A stretch of DNA of 64,000 bases from Lacrimispora defluvii (GCA_013036995.1 JAAOXG010000001.1:62001-126000); one strand, 5' to 3'. Shown: positions 22,924-32,600, numbered from the stretch's first letter. The notes: generated from the sequence alone by a model not told the origin. Made by a program: numbers and translations.

Positions 22924-25845
22924 GGATGGAAAACAGAGGATATGTTAAAAGGGCTGCCAGGAGTTATGACTCTTGCAGCAGCCTTTGGACAAGATTTAGG
23001 AAGTGTTTCAGGGACTGTAACAGACACCATGAAAGCGTTTGGAATGCAGGCTGGTGATTCTGCTCGGATGGTTGATGTTCTGGCTCAGGCTTCAATAAGC
23101 ACAAACACCAGTCTGGATATGATGGGAAAGGCAATTCAGGGAGCAGCTCCGGCCGCTACTACATTTGGTTATAGCATTGAAGATACGGCAATGGCGGTAG
23201 GTCTGTTGTCTGAAGCAGGTATTCAGGGTGAAGCAGCGGGCAAATCGTTGAAAAATCTGATGACTCATTTATCGGAACCTACCAAACAGGTTCAGAACTA
23301 TATGGATCAATTATCCGTATCATTAAAAGACAGCTCCGGAGAGATGAAGCCGTTTGGTACTATTCTTTCAGAACTAAAATCAGGTTTTTCGGGATTATCA
23401 GATGCACAAAAAGAGGAGTATGCTTCGGGGCTGGCGGGTAAAGACGGCATGGCCGGTTTTCTGGCCATGATGAAAGGCTCCGATGAGGAATTTATCAGTC
23501 TGAAAGATGCCATGGAGAATAGTGAGGGAGCTGCCCGGAAGCTTTCTGATGTTCGGCTGGATAATCTGGCAGGTGATGTATCCCTCTTTAGTAGCGTATA
23601 CGATGGTATAGGTCTTGACGTTTACAGCAATATTTCTGACGATCTAAGAATGATTGTTCAGGGGGCAACCAAATGGCTTCAAAGTTTTGGAGAGACTTTG
23701 GAGATTAATATTCCCACAGCAAGAAGATTCATGTCTGAATTTGCAGATGGTCTTGTAAAAACTTTTGGACCAGTAAAGGCAGTCGGGGAATGGTTTTTAA
23801 ATCATCCGGAGGCAATTAATGGGGGCATTACTGGAATTACAGCTGCTTTTGCAACATTTAAAGCAGCCAATATAGGCATAAGTGTATTAGGAAAATTATC
23901 AACGCTTATAACTGCCTGGCCCTTGGCTGCATTTGGTCTGGCGGCGGGGGCAATCGCGGGAGTTTTTATGGCTGTGAAGGCACACAATGATAAATTAGCG
24001 CGACAGGATCTGGAACAACGGTTTGGATCTATAAAACTTTCTGTAGAAGAGCTTGATGCCACTGCTAAAAAAATCGTAGATAATGGCAATTTAAATAATT
24101 TATCTAAAGCATTTGGAGAGTTGGATAAAGTAAAAGATCTTTCTAAAAACTTTAAAAACAACAATGACAATTTGGATAAGTTAATATGGAAAGTTGGCAT
24201 GGGATTTGAGCTGGACGAAAGTGATAAGGATACGTTTGCCTCTTCGGTTGATGGATTGGTAAAAGATGCACTGGATATTGTTGAGCAAACACAGTATTCT
24301 GCAAATCTAAATATCCAGGCTTTATTTGGTTCGGATAGTAATATAGGAAATCAGTTAATTGACAGCTTTAATGAAACTTACCAGTCAATTGGTTCTGAAG
24401 TGAATGATATAGGGAAAAAGTTAGGGGAAGTTTACAAAGATGCTATAGTTGACGGTGTAATTGATTCTAAGGAAGCTGAGATGATACGATCCCTTCAATC
24501 AGAGTTAAGCAATGTAACAAGTCAGGTTATAAAAGCAAGGTATGAGGGGAAAATGCAGAGAATTATGATGCAATACTCTGGTAAAGATTTAGACCCTGAT
24601 ACGTTTAATAATCTGCAGCAAGAAATAAAGGATACCCTTGCCGAAGAACGTGAGCAGCTGATGCAGGTTATGGATCTCAATCTTGGTGATTTAGAATTGC
24701 AATTGAATCGTGGAGATATATCTGTCCAGGAGTATGATGACAGAAAGAAAATAATTCAGGATCAGTATCATAATCAAGAAATGGAGTATCAGGCGAATGG
24801 TGTTTCTTTCTCTGTAAATACGATTGCAGATGCATATCAGGATGTATTTACAGAAATTATTCCAGAAGTCAAATCTGGTTTAGATAATGCAATGTCCGAC
24901 ATAGCAATAGCTCCCAATCAAACCGCATTTTTACCAAATGATTTGTGGAAAAAAATGGGATTTGATAAAATTGATGATGATAAAATGGATAGTCTTCAAA
25001 GTAATTGGAAATCTATGAAATCAGATTATGCCCAGCTACAATCCGAATTTAATGGTTATCTTCAACGGGGAGAGATAGTACCTGAGTCCATTGCTAAAAA
25101 GTTGTCTGATGCATCATTTATTGGAGCAGCAGCTGGTGATAAAAATGCATTATGGCAAATGATTGGAATAAATGCAGCGGGTAATTCAGATTATATGGCA
25201 GCAATAGAAAAAGCCAGGAATGCGGGCACAGAAATACCTGAAGAAATAGCATTATATCTTGATAACGGGGGGCCTGTAGTAACAAACGCCGTAGACAGGT
25301 TATATGATCTGGCGGAGACTACAGCAAACGATAAAACTGCTGATATAGTGGTTAAAGGTAATGTTCGATGTTTATTTAATTATCCTAACGATGAACCTCA
25401 ACTTATTGCATTTAAAGGAAAGCAAGGATATGAATTACCACCTCTAAATAAGACTGAAGCGGAGGTAGCACCCAATGTAAAACGATATGCCAAAGGAGGA
25501 TTAATAAGTCACCCCACAATATCCTGGTTTGCGGAAGAATACCCAGAAATGGCAATTCCTATAAATAATTCGAAGCGATCAAGGATGCTCTGGCAGGAAA
25601 CAGGCCGGCTGATTGGTGCCTATGAAGAAAACAATTATGGAAGTATCTATGAGAGTATGACTACATCCAATTCAAGTGATATGAATGGTGGCAACTCATT
25701 TGCCCCCGTGTTCAGTCCAACTATCTATATTAATGGAAAAAATGCCTCCAGAGAAGAAACACAAGGTGCGGTACAAATGACGTATGAGCAATTTAAAGAT
25801 TGGGCTTCACAACTTCAAAGAGAGAAGGTCCGGGCAGCGTTTTAG
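22924..25845 (+). CDS. tape measure protein, exon 2 (residues 103-1075)
   Basis: The remaining 973 residues of the tape measure protein. It begins GWKTEDMLKGLPGVMTLAAA, continuing the TP901-type domain (SISTNTSLDMMGKAIQGAAP, then LLSEAGIQGEAAGKSLKNLM), has hydrophobic helices around residues 320-390 of the joined protein and ends in a glycine-rich conserved tail, including AKGGLISHPTISWFAEEYPEMAIP. An ATG at 22852 within the intron is in frame, but its leader residues resemble nothing in the family and are intron-encoded. The joined protein is 1075 residues. At roughly 0.15 nm per residue that predicts a tail near 160 nm. Confidence 0.85.
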   Translation, partial: GWKTEDMLKGLPGVMTLAAAFGQDLGSVSGTVTDTMKAFGMQAGDSARMVDVLAQASISTNTSLDMMGKAIQGAAPAATTFGYSIEDTAMAVGLLSEAGIQGEAAGKSLKNLMTHLSEPTKQVQNYMDQLSVSLKDSSGEMKPFGTILSELKSGFSGLSDAQKEEYASGLAGKDGMAGFLAMMKGSDEEFISLKDAMENSEGAARKLSDVRLDNLAGDVSLFSSVYDGIGLDVYSNISDDLRMIVQGATKWLQSFGETLEINIPTARRFMSEFADGLVKTFGPVKAVGEWFLNHPEAINGGITGITAAFATFKAANIGISVLGKLSTLITAWPLAAFGLAAGAIAGVFMAVKAHNDKLARQDLEQRFGSIKLSVEELDATAKKIVDNGNLNNLSKAFGELDKVKDLSKNFKNNNDNLDKLIWKVGMGFELDESDKDTFASSVDGLVKDALDIVEQTQYSANLNIQALFGSDSNIGNQLIDSFNETYQSIGSEVNDIGKKLGEVYKDAIVDGVIDSKEAEMIRSLQSELSNVTSQVIKARYEGKMQRIMMQYSGKDLDPDTFNNLQQEIKDTLAEEREQLMQVMDLNLGDLELQLNRGDISVQEYDDRKKIIQDQYHNQEMEYQANGVSFSVNTIADAYQDVFTEIIPEVKSGLDNAMSDIAIAPNQTAFLPNDLWKKMGFDKIDDDKMDSLQSNWKSMKSDYAQLQSEFNGYLQRGEIVPESIAKKLSDASFIGAAAGDKNALWQMIGINAAGNSDYMAAIEKARNAGTEIPEEIALYLDNGGPVVTNAVDRLYDLAETTANDKTADIVVKGNVRCLFNYPNDEPQLIAFKGKQGYELPPLNKTEAEVAPNVKRYAKGGLISHPTISWFAEEYPEMAIPINNSKRSRMLWQETGRLIGAYEENNYGSIYESMTTSNSSDMNGGNSFAPVFSPTIYINGKNASREETQGAVQMTYEQFKDWASQLQREKVRAAF

Positions 25846-25854
25846 GAGGTAAAA

Positions 25855-26067
25855 ATGAAAGAACAGTATGTAACAGAACAAGGTGATACCTGGGATTTGG
25901 CAGCTAAAAAAGTATACGGCGAAGAACAGTATCTTGATTATCTGATGAGTAATAATTTTAACTGTTTAAACTATTTCATATTTCCGGCAGGAGTCTCTTT
26001 AAAGACACCGGTTCTTCCGGCAGGGAGAGTGAATGGTGTTCCGGAATGGAGAATTAAAAGCAAATAA
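25855..26067 (+). CDS. tail protein X-like LysM peptide
   Basis: A 70-residue protein with AGGAGGTAAAA before the ATG. It reads YVTEQGDTWDLAAKKVYGEEQYLDYLM and ends in a Pro-rich PAGVSLKTPVLPAG segment, matching P2 gpX and the short LysM-like XkdP relatives that sit between the tape measure and hub genes. The LysM-like fold probably helps hub assembly rather than binding wall peptidoglycan directly. Its stop codon abuts the hub gene start. Confidence 0.8.
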   Translation: MKEQYVTEQGDTWDLAAKKVYGEEQYLDYLMSNNFNCLNYFIFPAGVSLKTPVLPAGRVNGVPEWRIKSK

Positions 26068-27336
26068 ATGCGACAGGAGGGGTGGCATACGGGAAATCCA
26101 AGAAGAAAGTATTTAAGCGTTGTTTACAATGGAATTGATATATGGAACAATTTATCTCCTTACATAGAAAGCTTTTCTTATGAGGACTCAGTGGATGAAT
26201 CAGACACCATATCCATATCATTAAGCGACCGTGATTTAAAATGGAGCCGAACCTGGCTTCCGGAAAAGGGGGATAAAATTTCTCCTTCCATCATTCTTGA
26301 GAATTGGAACTATGAAGGGGAAAAGATGACAGTAATATGCGGAGCTTTTTTAGTAGATGATTACTCTTTCTCCTGTCCTCCCTTTTCCTGCACAATCAAT
26401 GGAGTCTCTGCTCCTGTAGACACTTCATTTAAAGAATCAGAAAACACAAAGACATGGGAAAATGCAACGGTTCGTCTGATTGCCAATGAAATTGCTGTAA
26501 AATATGGTTTAGAACTGATATTTGAAGTCAGTGAAGATATTGCTGTATCAAAAACAGAACAGGACAAGCAGCCAGACAGTGAATTTTTGAAAAATCTTTG
26601 TGAAAAATACGGTCTGGGTATTAAGGTATATTCCAACCGGCTGGTTATATGGGACTTAAAACAGTATTTTGAGAAATCTCCTGTACTTACCATTGTGCCG
26701 AATATGGTGTCAAAGTGGACATACAACAGCACGATACAAGGTACTTATACCGGAGCCAAGGTAAGTTATGCGAACCCCAATAATGAAAAAACGGTTGAAA
26801 TACTGGTTGGTACGGAAGAACGGCTTTATAAAACCAATCAAAAAGCAGACAGTGAAGCAGATGCCAGACGGATTGGAGAGAGCATTTTAAGAAATGCCAA
26901 TCGTAAAGAAAGAACTATGAAGCTGACGATTCCACCCAAAATGTCTTTATATGCAACCTGCAATGTTAAACTATCCGGATTTGGGAATCTGGACGGTAAA
27001 TATTTTGTTGAAAAGGTATCTCACAGTTTGTCTGGTAAATCATACGATATGCAGGTAAGTCTGAGCTGTATATCAAGAGACAGTGAAAATTCAGAAGTGG
27101 AATCGAAAAATGAAACAGCTCAGACCAACGGCAACACTGCCCATGGTAATTACACGGTTGTCAAAGGAGACAGCTTATGGAGTATTGCAAAACATTTTTA
27201 TGGAAGCGGAAGTAAATCTCAGGATCTTTATCAGAAAAATAGAGATCTTATTGAATCGGAAGCTGTAAAGAGGGGAAAGAAGGATTCTGGGAACGGTTAC
27301 TTCATCTACCCTGGTATGTCTCTTATCATACCATGA
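26068..27336 (+). CDS. baseplate hub protein (P2 gpD / XkdQ-like) with C-terminal LysM domain
   Basis: A 422-residue hub protein. Residues 1-330 follow the gpD/late-control-D pattern: YNGIDIWNNLSPYIESFSYED, DSISLSDRDLKWSR-like ring strands, KTWENATVRLIANEIAVKYGL and FLKNLCEKYGLGIKVYSNRL. They would form the trimeric hub at the tube tip. Residues 360-422 are a clean LysM domain (YTVVKGDSLWSIAKHFYG, ending YPGMSLIIP), which may bind peptidoglycan during penetration. The gene starts directly after the X-like stop (TAAATG) and overlaps the V-like gene region by few bases. A fused LysM at the hub C-terminus is a reasonable adaptation to Gram-positive targets (inference). Confidence 0.85.
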   Translation: MRQEGWHTGNPRRKYLSVVYNGIDIWNNLSPYIESFSYEDSVDESDTISISLSDRDLKWSRTWLPEKGDKISPSIILENWNYEGEKMTVICGAFLVDDYSFSCPPFSCTINGVSAPVDTSFKESENTKTWENATVRLIANEIAVKYGLELIFEVSEDIAVSKTEQDKQPDSEFLKNLCEKYGLGIKVYSNRLVIWDLKQYFEKSPVLTIVPNMVSKWTYNSTIQGTYTGAKVSYANPNNEKTVEILVGTEERLYKTNQKADSEADARRIGESILRNANRKERTMKLTIPPKMSLYATCNVKLSGFGNLDGKYFVEKVSHSLSGKSYDMQVSLSCISRDSENSEVESKNETAQTNGNTAHGNYTVVKGDSLWSIAKHFYGSGSKSQDLYQKNRDLIESEAVKRGKKDSGNGYFIYPGMSLIIP

Positions 27337-27347
27337 AAGGAGAAAAT

Positions 27348-27761
27348 ATGAATGATGTAGTCAGAGTCGGGAGAATTTCTTCTGTAAATCAGGAAAATGG
27401 AATGGTCAGAGTTTATTATCCGGACAGAGACAGTACGACTTCAGAACTGGGAATGTTTTATTTTCTGGGAGAGTACAAACCTCCGAGAGTAAATGATCAG
27501 GTAATTGTTCTTCATCTGTCTAATGATACTAGTTCAGGCGTTGTATTGGGCGGATTCTGGAATGAAGTCAGAAAGGCTCCCAGGGAAATGACCTATAAAA
27601 AGGAGATGGACAGTAACAGTTATGAATCTCTTCAAAATGGAACATTTACATTGCATTCCCAGGAAATCAGTCTGGAAGGAGAAAAAGGAGCAATCAGTCT
27701 TACTGAAATTCTGGATTTGAAAGCCAGACTGGAAAGATTGGAAAGGAGTCTGTCGCAATGA
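27348..27761 (+). CDS. baseplate spike protein (gpV-like OB-fold)
   Basis: A 137-residue spike protein. I choose ATG 27348 because AAAGGAG lies 6 nt upstream; an ATG at 27333 precedes that site. The OB-fold pattern VRVGRISSVNQENGMVRVYY is followed by FLGEYKPPRVNDQVIVLHLSN and a GVVLGGFWNE strand, the hallmark of gpV/Gp45-type central spikes that puncture the envelope. The C-terminal coil (LKARLERLERSL) is a short trimeric helix. The following gene overlaps the stop (ATGA). Confidence 0.88.
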   Translation: MNDVVRVGRISSVNQENGMVRVYYPDRDSTTSELGMFYFLGEYKPPRVNDQVIVLHLSNDTSSGVVLGGFWNEVRKAPREMTYKKEMDSNSYESLQNGTFTLHSQEISLEGEKGAISLTEILDLKARLERLERSLSQ

Positions 27762-28146
27762 TTGGTATATTAGGAAGTCTGCGTTTTAGAGTCAATGACA
27801 ACCGGGTATTTACTTTTCAGAATTTAAAGAGAGAAATATCAGCGTCATGGAGTACCATGGAACGGATTGGACAGAAGCCTCTTAGTGAATTCAACGGGCC
27901 TGACCTGCAGACCGTAAGTTTTGATATAACATTGGATGCGTCTTTGGGTGTAAAACCAAGGTATCTTTTAGGAGTACTGGAACGAATGGTTGAGACAGGG
28001 GAAGTAAATACACTAGTAATTGGCAAAAAAAAGTCGGAAAAAACAAATGGGTTATTACTAAAAGTTCGGAAGCCTGGGAGGTTGTATTAAGAGGCGGAGA
28101 ATTGTACCGAGCCAGCGTTTCGCTGACTTTACAGGAATATTTGTGA
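27758..28146 (+). CDS. gpU-like tail protein, frame broken at an A8 run
   Basis: The first about 90 residues match the P2 gpU pattern: MIGILGSLRFRV, then WSTMERIGQKPLSEFNGPDL, a segment resembling gpU RRPSTQFLGPD. The frame reaches A8 at 28025-28032 and then stops early at 28090. A -1 shift there opens VGKNKWVITKSSEAWEVVLR followed by GGELYRASVSLTLQEYL and a stop at 28144-28146, which is the expected gpU C-terminus. The full gene is about 129 residues if repaired by one A. gpU is a tail terminator-type protein. The break may be a mutation, a sequencing error or slippage on A AAA AAG. Confidence 0.75.
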
Positions 28147-28156
28147 GGTAGGTAAA

Positions 28157-28456
28157 ATGGTAAATTATGAATTATCAATAACTGGTTTGTCCGGCAGGCT
28201 GGAAGAGGAATTGAAGAGAAACTTAAAAGCGCTGTTGGGAACAAGAGCTGGATCCCAGCCGGCTGACAGAGATTTTGGGATCTCATGGGGGTGTATCGAT
28301 GAGGTTCCGGAAGCAGCAGAAAGCCTGTTTTTTCTGGAGGTCACCAGTAAAGTGGAAAAATATGAACCAAGAGTTTCTATAAAAGATATTACATTTGAAA
28401 ATAAAGAGGGGACTATTATTCCGCACATATATTTTGCAGGAAAGGAGGAAACGTGA
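28157..28456 (+). CDS. baseplate wedge protein (gp25 / gpW-like)
   Basis: A 99-residue protein with the Gp25-type core: SGRLEEELKRNLKALLGTRA, GSQPADRDFGISWG and FFLEVTSKVEKYEPRVSIKDI. Gp25-like proteins nucleate sheath assembly at the baseplate and contain the conserved EPR motif, visible here (YEPRVSI). GAGGTAGGTAAA precedes the ATG. The stop overlaps the start region of the J-like gene by TGATG, showing translational coupling. Confidence 0.88.
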   Translation: MVNYELSITGLSGRLEEELKRNLKALLGTRAGSQPADRDFGISWGCIDEVPEAAESLFFLEVTSKVEKYEPRVSIKDITFENKEGTIIPHIYFAGKEET

Positions 28457-29595
28457 TGGAAAACAGATTTTTTGATTATCCAGAGGTTAGTTTTATTGAA
28501 AATACAAGTTTTACCGACTTACAGGAAAGAATGATTCATGATTATGAAGAGAAATACAGAGAGCTAACCGGAGAAGATATTTCATTGGGATTGGCCGACC
28601 CTTTTCGTCTCATTCTGTATTCCTGCGCAGTTGCAATATATCAGGGGTATCAATATGAAGACAAGGCTGGAAAAATGGGATTGCTGAAATACAGCACAGG
28701 TGAATTTCTGGACAATCTGGCAGCATTTAAAAAAGTAAAAAGAAATGAAGCGGCTCCCGCACGTACGGTGATACGCTTTACGTTGGCGGATAAAGTTGAA
28801 CGGGCGGTAGTCATACCAAAAGGAACCAGAGTAAAAGGTCCTGATTTATATTTTATAACAACAAAGAAAAGTGAAATAAAATTAGGACAGTTATATACAG
28901 ATATAGCAGCTGAGTGCGAACAAAGCGGAACTATAGGAAACGGTTATCTACCCGGAGAAATTAAATGGCTAACGGATTTGCTTCCTTATACAATGAAGGT
29001 ATCAAATATTGTGATGACCAGTGGTGGTGCAGACAGGGAAAATGATGAAGAACTGGCAGAGAGAATTTATTTATCTCCAGTCAGCTATTCCACTGCCGGT
29101 CCAGAGCGAGCATACGAGTATTGGGTTAAAACATTCAGTCCAGCAATTGGAGAATGCCGTATTACTTCAGAATCTCCGGGAGAGGTGGATATTTATGTTA
29201 CCATGGCGGATGGTACAATTCCAGATGATGTTTTTTTAAAGAATCTGGAAACCTATTTATCAGATAGCAATATCAGACCCTTAACAGATCATGTAGTTGT
29301 AAAGAAACCTGAGGAAATAAAATATAACATTGAGCTGATCTATTATATCCGCAATGAAGACAGAGACAGGGAAGAAACCATGAAGGAAGCCGTTTCAACT
29401 GCCTGCAATAATTACATAACATGGCAGAAAAAAGTAGGGAGAGATATCAATCCGGCACAGCTCCTATATTACATAATGGGTACAGGAGTAAAAATGGCTG
29501 ATATTGTAGAGCCAGTATTTACAGAAGTACCTGATTCCGCTCTGGCAGTACCGGATAAAATCACTTTGACTTACGGAGGAAGACGGGATGATTGA
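28456..29595 (+). CDS. baseplate protein J-like (gp47 / XkdT)
   Basis: A 379-residue wedge protein. ATG 28456 is 7 nt after AAAGGAGG and is preferred over the adjacent GTG. Features of the baseplate J family include SFTDLQERMIHDYEEKYREL near the start, GEFLDNLAAFKKVKRNEAAPA, ARTVIRFTL, IPKGTRV and the SGGADRENDEELAERIYLSP motif near residue 195. The C-terminal strand LAVPDKITLTYGG overlaps the next gene by 8 nt. J and I proteins form the wedges around the hub. Confidence 0.9.
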   Translation: MENRFFDYPEVSFIENTSFTDLQERMIHDYEEKYRELTGEDISLGLADPFRLILYSCAVAIYQGYQYEDKAGKMGLLKYSTGEFLDNLAAFKKVKRNEAAPARTVIRFTLADKVERAVVIPKGTRVKGPDLYFITTKKSEIKLGQLYTDIAAECEQSGTIGNGYLPGEIKWLTDLLPYTMKVSNIVMTSGGADRENDEELAERIYLSPVSYSTAGPERAYEYWVKTFSPAIGECRITSESPGEVDIYVTMADGTIPDDVFLKNLETYLSDSNIRPLTDHVVVKKPEEIKYNIELIYYIRNEDRDREETMKEAVSTACNNYITWQKKVGRDINPAQLLYYIMGTGVKMADIVEPVFTEVPDSALAVPDKITLTYGGRRDD

Positions 29596-30526
29596 TTTTT
29601 ATCATGGTGAAATCAATGACATTATGCCGTACAATCTGATTACTCCTGAGACGAAAGCGGTCAGTTATGCTGTGAGCCAGGCGATGAAAAAATTGCAGGA
29701 GTATTCTCAGGCAAGCCATTTATATGGAGAAATTAAAAAAGTACCGGAGGCTGTTTTAGATCTACTGGCATTGGAACTTAATACTCAGTATTATGAACAG
29801 ACGATGCCAAGGACTTTAAAAGAAGAACTGATTGTACAGACAACTGCTTGGTATATGAGATCAGGAACTCCTGGTGTGCTCAAGGAATTTTTAAGTGCGG
29901 TGCTTGATGGGGGAGAAATTAAGGAATGGTATCAGTATGATGGAGCTCCTTTTCATTTTAAAGCAATGGTTCAGGTAGGGGAACATGAAATTCTGCCTGG
30001 ATATGGATCAGAGATAAAGAGACAGATAGAGTTATATAAAAATGCCAGATCGTGGCTTGAACATGTGGAATTTATAATAAGATCTATTGTTACATGTGAA
30101 ATTAGTTATGACAATGCGATTCGGTTTCGCAACCGCTTTTATCCTCGGGTCAATACACCTTATTTGAGTCTGGATGGGTTTTGGAAACTGACTGATAAGA
30201 AGCTAAGCGGATATGATAGTGATGAAAGAATTGATTTCTATCCTGTTGTACAAAAATACCAAATTAGAGTTTCGAAGGATATATTACCAGACGGAAAGAT
30301 GAGGTTTATGGATATGGTTCCAGTAGATCTATCCAGAGATGAACGCTTTCGTCTGATTGAGTTTCTGAAAGTAAGATCTGAGGGGAAAAATGCACTTAGG
30401 ATAAAAAATGAAGTTAAAAGTGAAATAAAAGCAGGAAATATCAGGGTTACTACATTAAATGAATTATCTTCAGAATGGAGTCTTGATAATTCCAGATTAT
30501 TAAACGGAGGACTAACCGTTCTATAG
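29588..30526 (+). CDS. tail protein I-like baseplate wedge
   Basis: A 312-residue protein. Its N-terminal half follows the gpI pattern: VLDLLALELNTQYYEQTMPRTLKEELIVQT, then AWYMRSGTPGVLKEFLSAVL and GEIKEWYQYDGAPFHFKAMV. The C-terminal 120 residues are less conserved and contain FRNRFYPRVNTPYLSLDGFW, as in clostridial tailocin members. It overlaps the J-like gene by 8 nt and is followed by the collar/fibre genes. gpI connects the wedge to the tail fibre in P2, and a similar role is inferred. Confidence 0.85.
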   Translation: MIDFYHGEINDIMPYNLITPETKAVSYAVSQAMKKLQEYSQASHLYGEIKKVPEAVLDLLALELNTQYYEQTMPRTLKEELIVQTTAWYMRSGTPGVLKEFLSAVLDGGEIKEWYQYDGAPFHFKAMVQVGEHEILPGYGSEIKRQIELYKNARSWLEHVEFIIRSIVTCEISYDNAIRFRNRFYPRVNTPYLSLDGFWKLTDKKLSGYDSDERIDFYPVVQKYQIRVSKDILPDGKMRFMDMVPVDLSRDERFRLIEFLKVRSEGKNALRIKNEVKSEIKAGNIRVTTLNELSSEWSLDNSRLLNGGLTVL

Positions 30527-30540
30527 AAAGGATGATAAAT

Positions 30541-30936
30541 ATGGCAGATATTACAAATGGAGTTATCACACTAACTGGAAGGAAAAAATTTTGTAAAGCA
30601 CATGCTGGAGATATGACACTTCCAATCATTACTCATATGGCCTGGGGCGATGGAGGAGTGGAAGAGAATGGAAAGCCCAAGACAGCTTCTGGAAATGAGA
30701 TTGGTCTTTATCATGAATTGATGAAGAAGGAAATCGAAACTCATGTTTATACAGATGAAACGGAAACAATCTGTCGCTATACGGCTGCTCTAAACAAAGG
30801 AGAGCTTACCGGAAGTGAGATATCAGAAATGGGATTGTTTGATGCAGATGGAGATTTAATTGCATACCGAACCTTCATGCGAAAAGGGAAAGATGCAGAC
30901 ATTCCTCAGATTTATGATATGGATGAAATATTTTAA
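30541..30936 (+). CDS. tail fibre-associated protein (P2 gpH N-terminus-like)
   Basis: A 131-residue protein. ATG 30541 is preferred because AAAGGATG lies about 9 nt upstream; the ATG at 30532 is inside that site. The N-terminus reads TNGVITLTGRKKFCKAHAGD and continues LPIITHMAWGDGGV, a pattern common to the baseplate-attachment part of phage tail-collar fibres. GELTGSEISEMGLFDADGDL and IAYRTFMRKGKD match the same module. It lacks a long shaft, so it is probably a short adaptor that joins the true receptor-binding protein to the baseplate. Confidence 0.7.
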   Translation: MADITNGVITLTGRKKFCKAHAGDMTLPIITHMAWGDGGVEENGKPKTASGNEIGLYHELMKKEIETHVYTDETETICRYTAALNKGELTGSEISEMGLFDADGDLIAYRTFMRKGKDADIPQIYDMDEIF

Positions 30937-30948
30937 GGAGGTTTAATA

Positions 30949-31383
30949 ATGGCATTTTGTGATGTAAAGAATCCGCCGGTATATACGGCAGAAATTCGTA
31001 AATGGGACAGGGATACGCTGGCAGATGGTCAGGAGATGGCGGTTGAGATTGAACAGCTTTTTAATAATACTTTTTATAATAAGATGGTTCAGGAACAGCA
31101 TGAACAGTTAATAGAGGTAAGTATTCCGGCTTCTGGCTGGAGCGATACGGCTCCTTACAGCCAAAGAGTGGCGGTGGCGGGGGTGAAAGCAACTGACAAT
31201 CCGGTATTGAGCCCTTGTACACCTAAAAATCTGGATGCAACAGCTGTAAAGCTTCGGAGAAAAATGACTGGGATGATAACTGACGGGGAGACAGAAGATG
31301 GGTATGTGACGTTCTATTGCGGAGAGAAGAAGCCAATAGAAGATTTTACTGTATATCTGAGAGGAGTGAGTGCAAATGGGTAA
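30949..31383 (+). CDS. tailocin fibre-region protein of unknown function
   Basis: A 144-residue protein behind AAGGAGGTTTAATA. I do not recognise a family. The sequence has a charged helical part (DGQEMAVEIEQLFNNTFYNKM) and a beta-rich C-terminal half that includes VSIPASGWSDTAPYSQRV, a segment seen in several phage proteins near fibres, and VTFYCGEKKPIEDFTVYLRG. It overlaps the following fibre gene by 8 nt and is probably part of the fibre assembly. Confidence 0.6.
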   Translation: MAFCDVKNPPVYTAEIRKWDRDTLADGQEMAVEIEQLFNNTFYNKMVQEQHEQLIEVSIPASGWSDTAPYSQRVAVAGVKATDNPVLSPCTPKNLDATAVKLRRKMTGMITDGETEDGYVTFYCGEKKPIEDFTVYLRGVSANG

Positions 31384-32496
31384 AGTAAGTGTTTCTGGAA
31401 CCGGAGGTACTGGCTCAGGATCTGACGAGTGTACCGCTACAAGAGCTGAGTTGTTAAAGGGCTATGCAGCCATTACAAGTGATTCTAATGATGAAGTGGT
31501 CGAAGGAACTCTGGAACTGACTGGGGACGCAGCGGATAGCCAGGTTCTTGACAAAAGAACCTATTACAATAAAGATGCAAAAATAAAGCGTACAGGCACA
31601 ATGCAAAACGTTGGTGCAGTCTCAGTATCGCTTAATTCAGGTGGGAGTTACACCATACCTGCCGGATATCATAATGGTTCCGGAAAGGTAACGGTTAACA
31701 GTCTGGCAAGCCAAACCCCGGGAAATGTAGACGCCAATTCCATGTTAAGTGGTCGGAGTGGTTGGGTCAATGGTGTTAAAGTTGATGGAAGGATTCTATG
31801 GCAAAATGCGGACGTTGCAGATACTGATCGTGCCTATGCTACAAATAATTTATGCTGGGAAGGTACTGTATGTTTAGGTGTTAGGAATGCGCATTATCTA
31901 AATGGAGTAAACTGGATTCAGGGTAATATTCCTAATTTTTATGCTAGTAATATCAGACAAGGTGTTAATATTGGAGGTCTTATAGGCACATTACCAGATT
32001 ATTCATACTTAGCCAATGGGCAAACGTCTTTTTAAATGGGACCTTTTCGGGAGTTCTTTCTGGAGGGGTCCTACATGTAAAACCAGGCTCCAATACATGG
32101 CGCAGTCCACTTGTAATAAATACATCGGGAATCTCCTTGCCTTTTTGGATAAGTTCAGGTGACAGATTCTCAGTTGTCGTATGTGGAACTATAGCTAACA
32201 GAACAAGTATAAATTTAGCTCCATTCAGAATCATTAGGATACATAAATATTATAACTTCTCTGGTGGTGGTATAGAAGACAGGAGCTATGCTATGCCTGG
32301 GAATTTCGATATTCTAAAAACTAATAAGAGTCGTATTAAGACACAGCGTCTTAGTTGGGAAGGTGTCGACGATATTGATGTATCAACAATAAACGAACAG
32401 TCATTCTTACAGATTAGTGGAATACAAAGTCAAGGTTTTGCTGGTATAATAAATGACGGCACTATGACTATTACAAGAATTGACTTTCTTAATTAA
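31376..32496 (+). CDS. tail fibre / receptor-binding protein, frame broken at a T5 run
   Basis: Start ATG 31376 with GAGGAG 9 nt upstream. The first frame gives 219 residues, Gly/Ser/Asn-rich, with fibre-like repeats (IPAGYHNGSGKVTV, SGRSGWVNGVKVDG, LIGTLPDYSYLANGQTSF), and stops at 32035. A -1 shift at the T run 32029-32033 continues into an open frame FLNGTFSGVLSGGVLHVKPG that runs to 32496 and includes LPFWISSGDRFSVVVCG and SRIKTQRLSWEGVDDI. The joined protein is about 373 residues and would carry the target-binding tip. As sequenced, the C-terminal third is not made without a shift, a correction or a new start. Confidence 0.7.
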
Positions 32497-32600
32497 ATAT
32501 AGTATTTGTTTTATTCATAGGTATGAAATCCCAAGTGAATTCAGACTATATTAGAAAATGGAGACTACTGGTGAAAGAATAAAACATAAGGAGAATAAAA

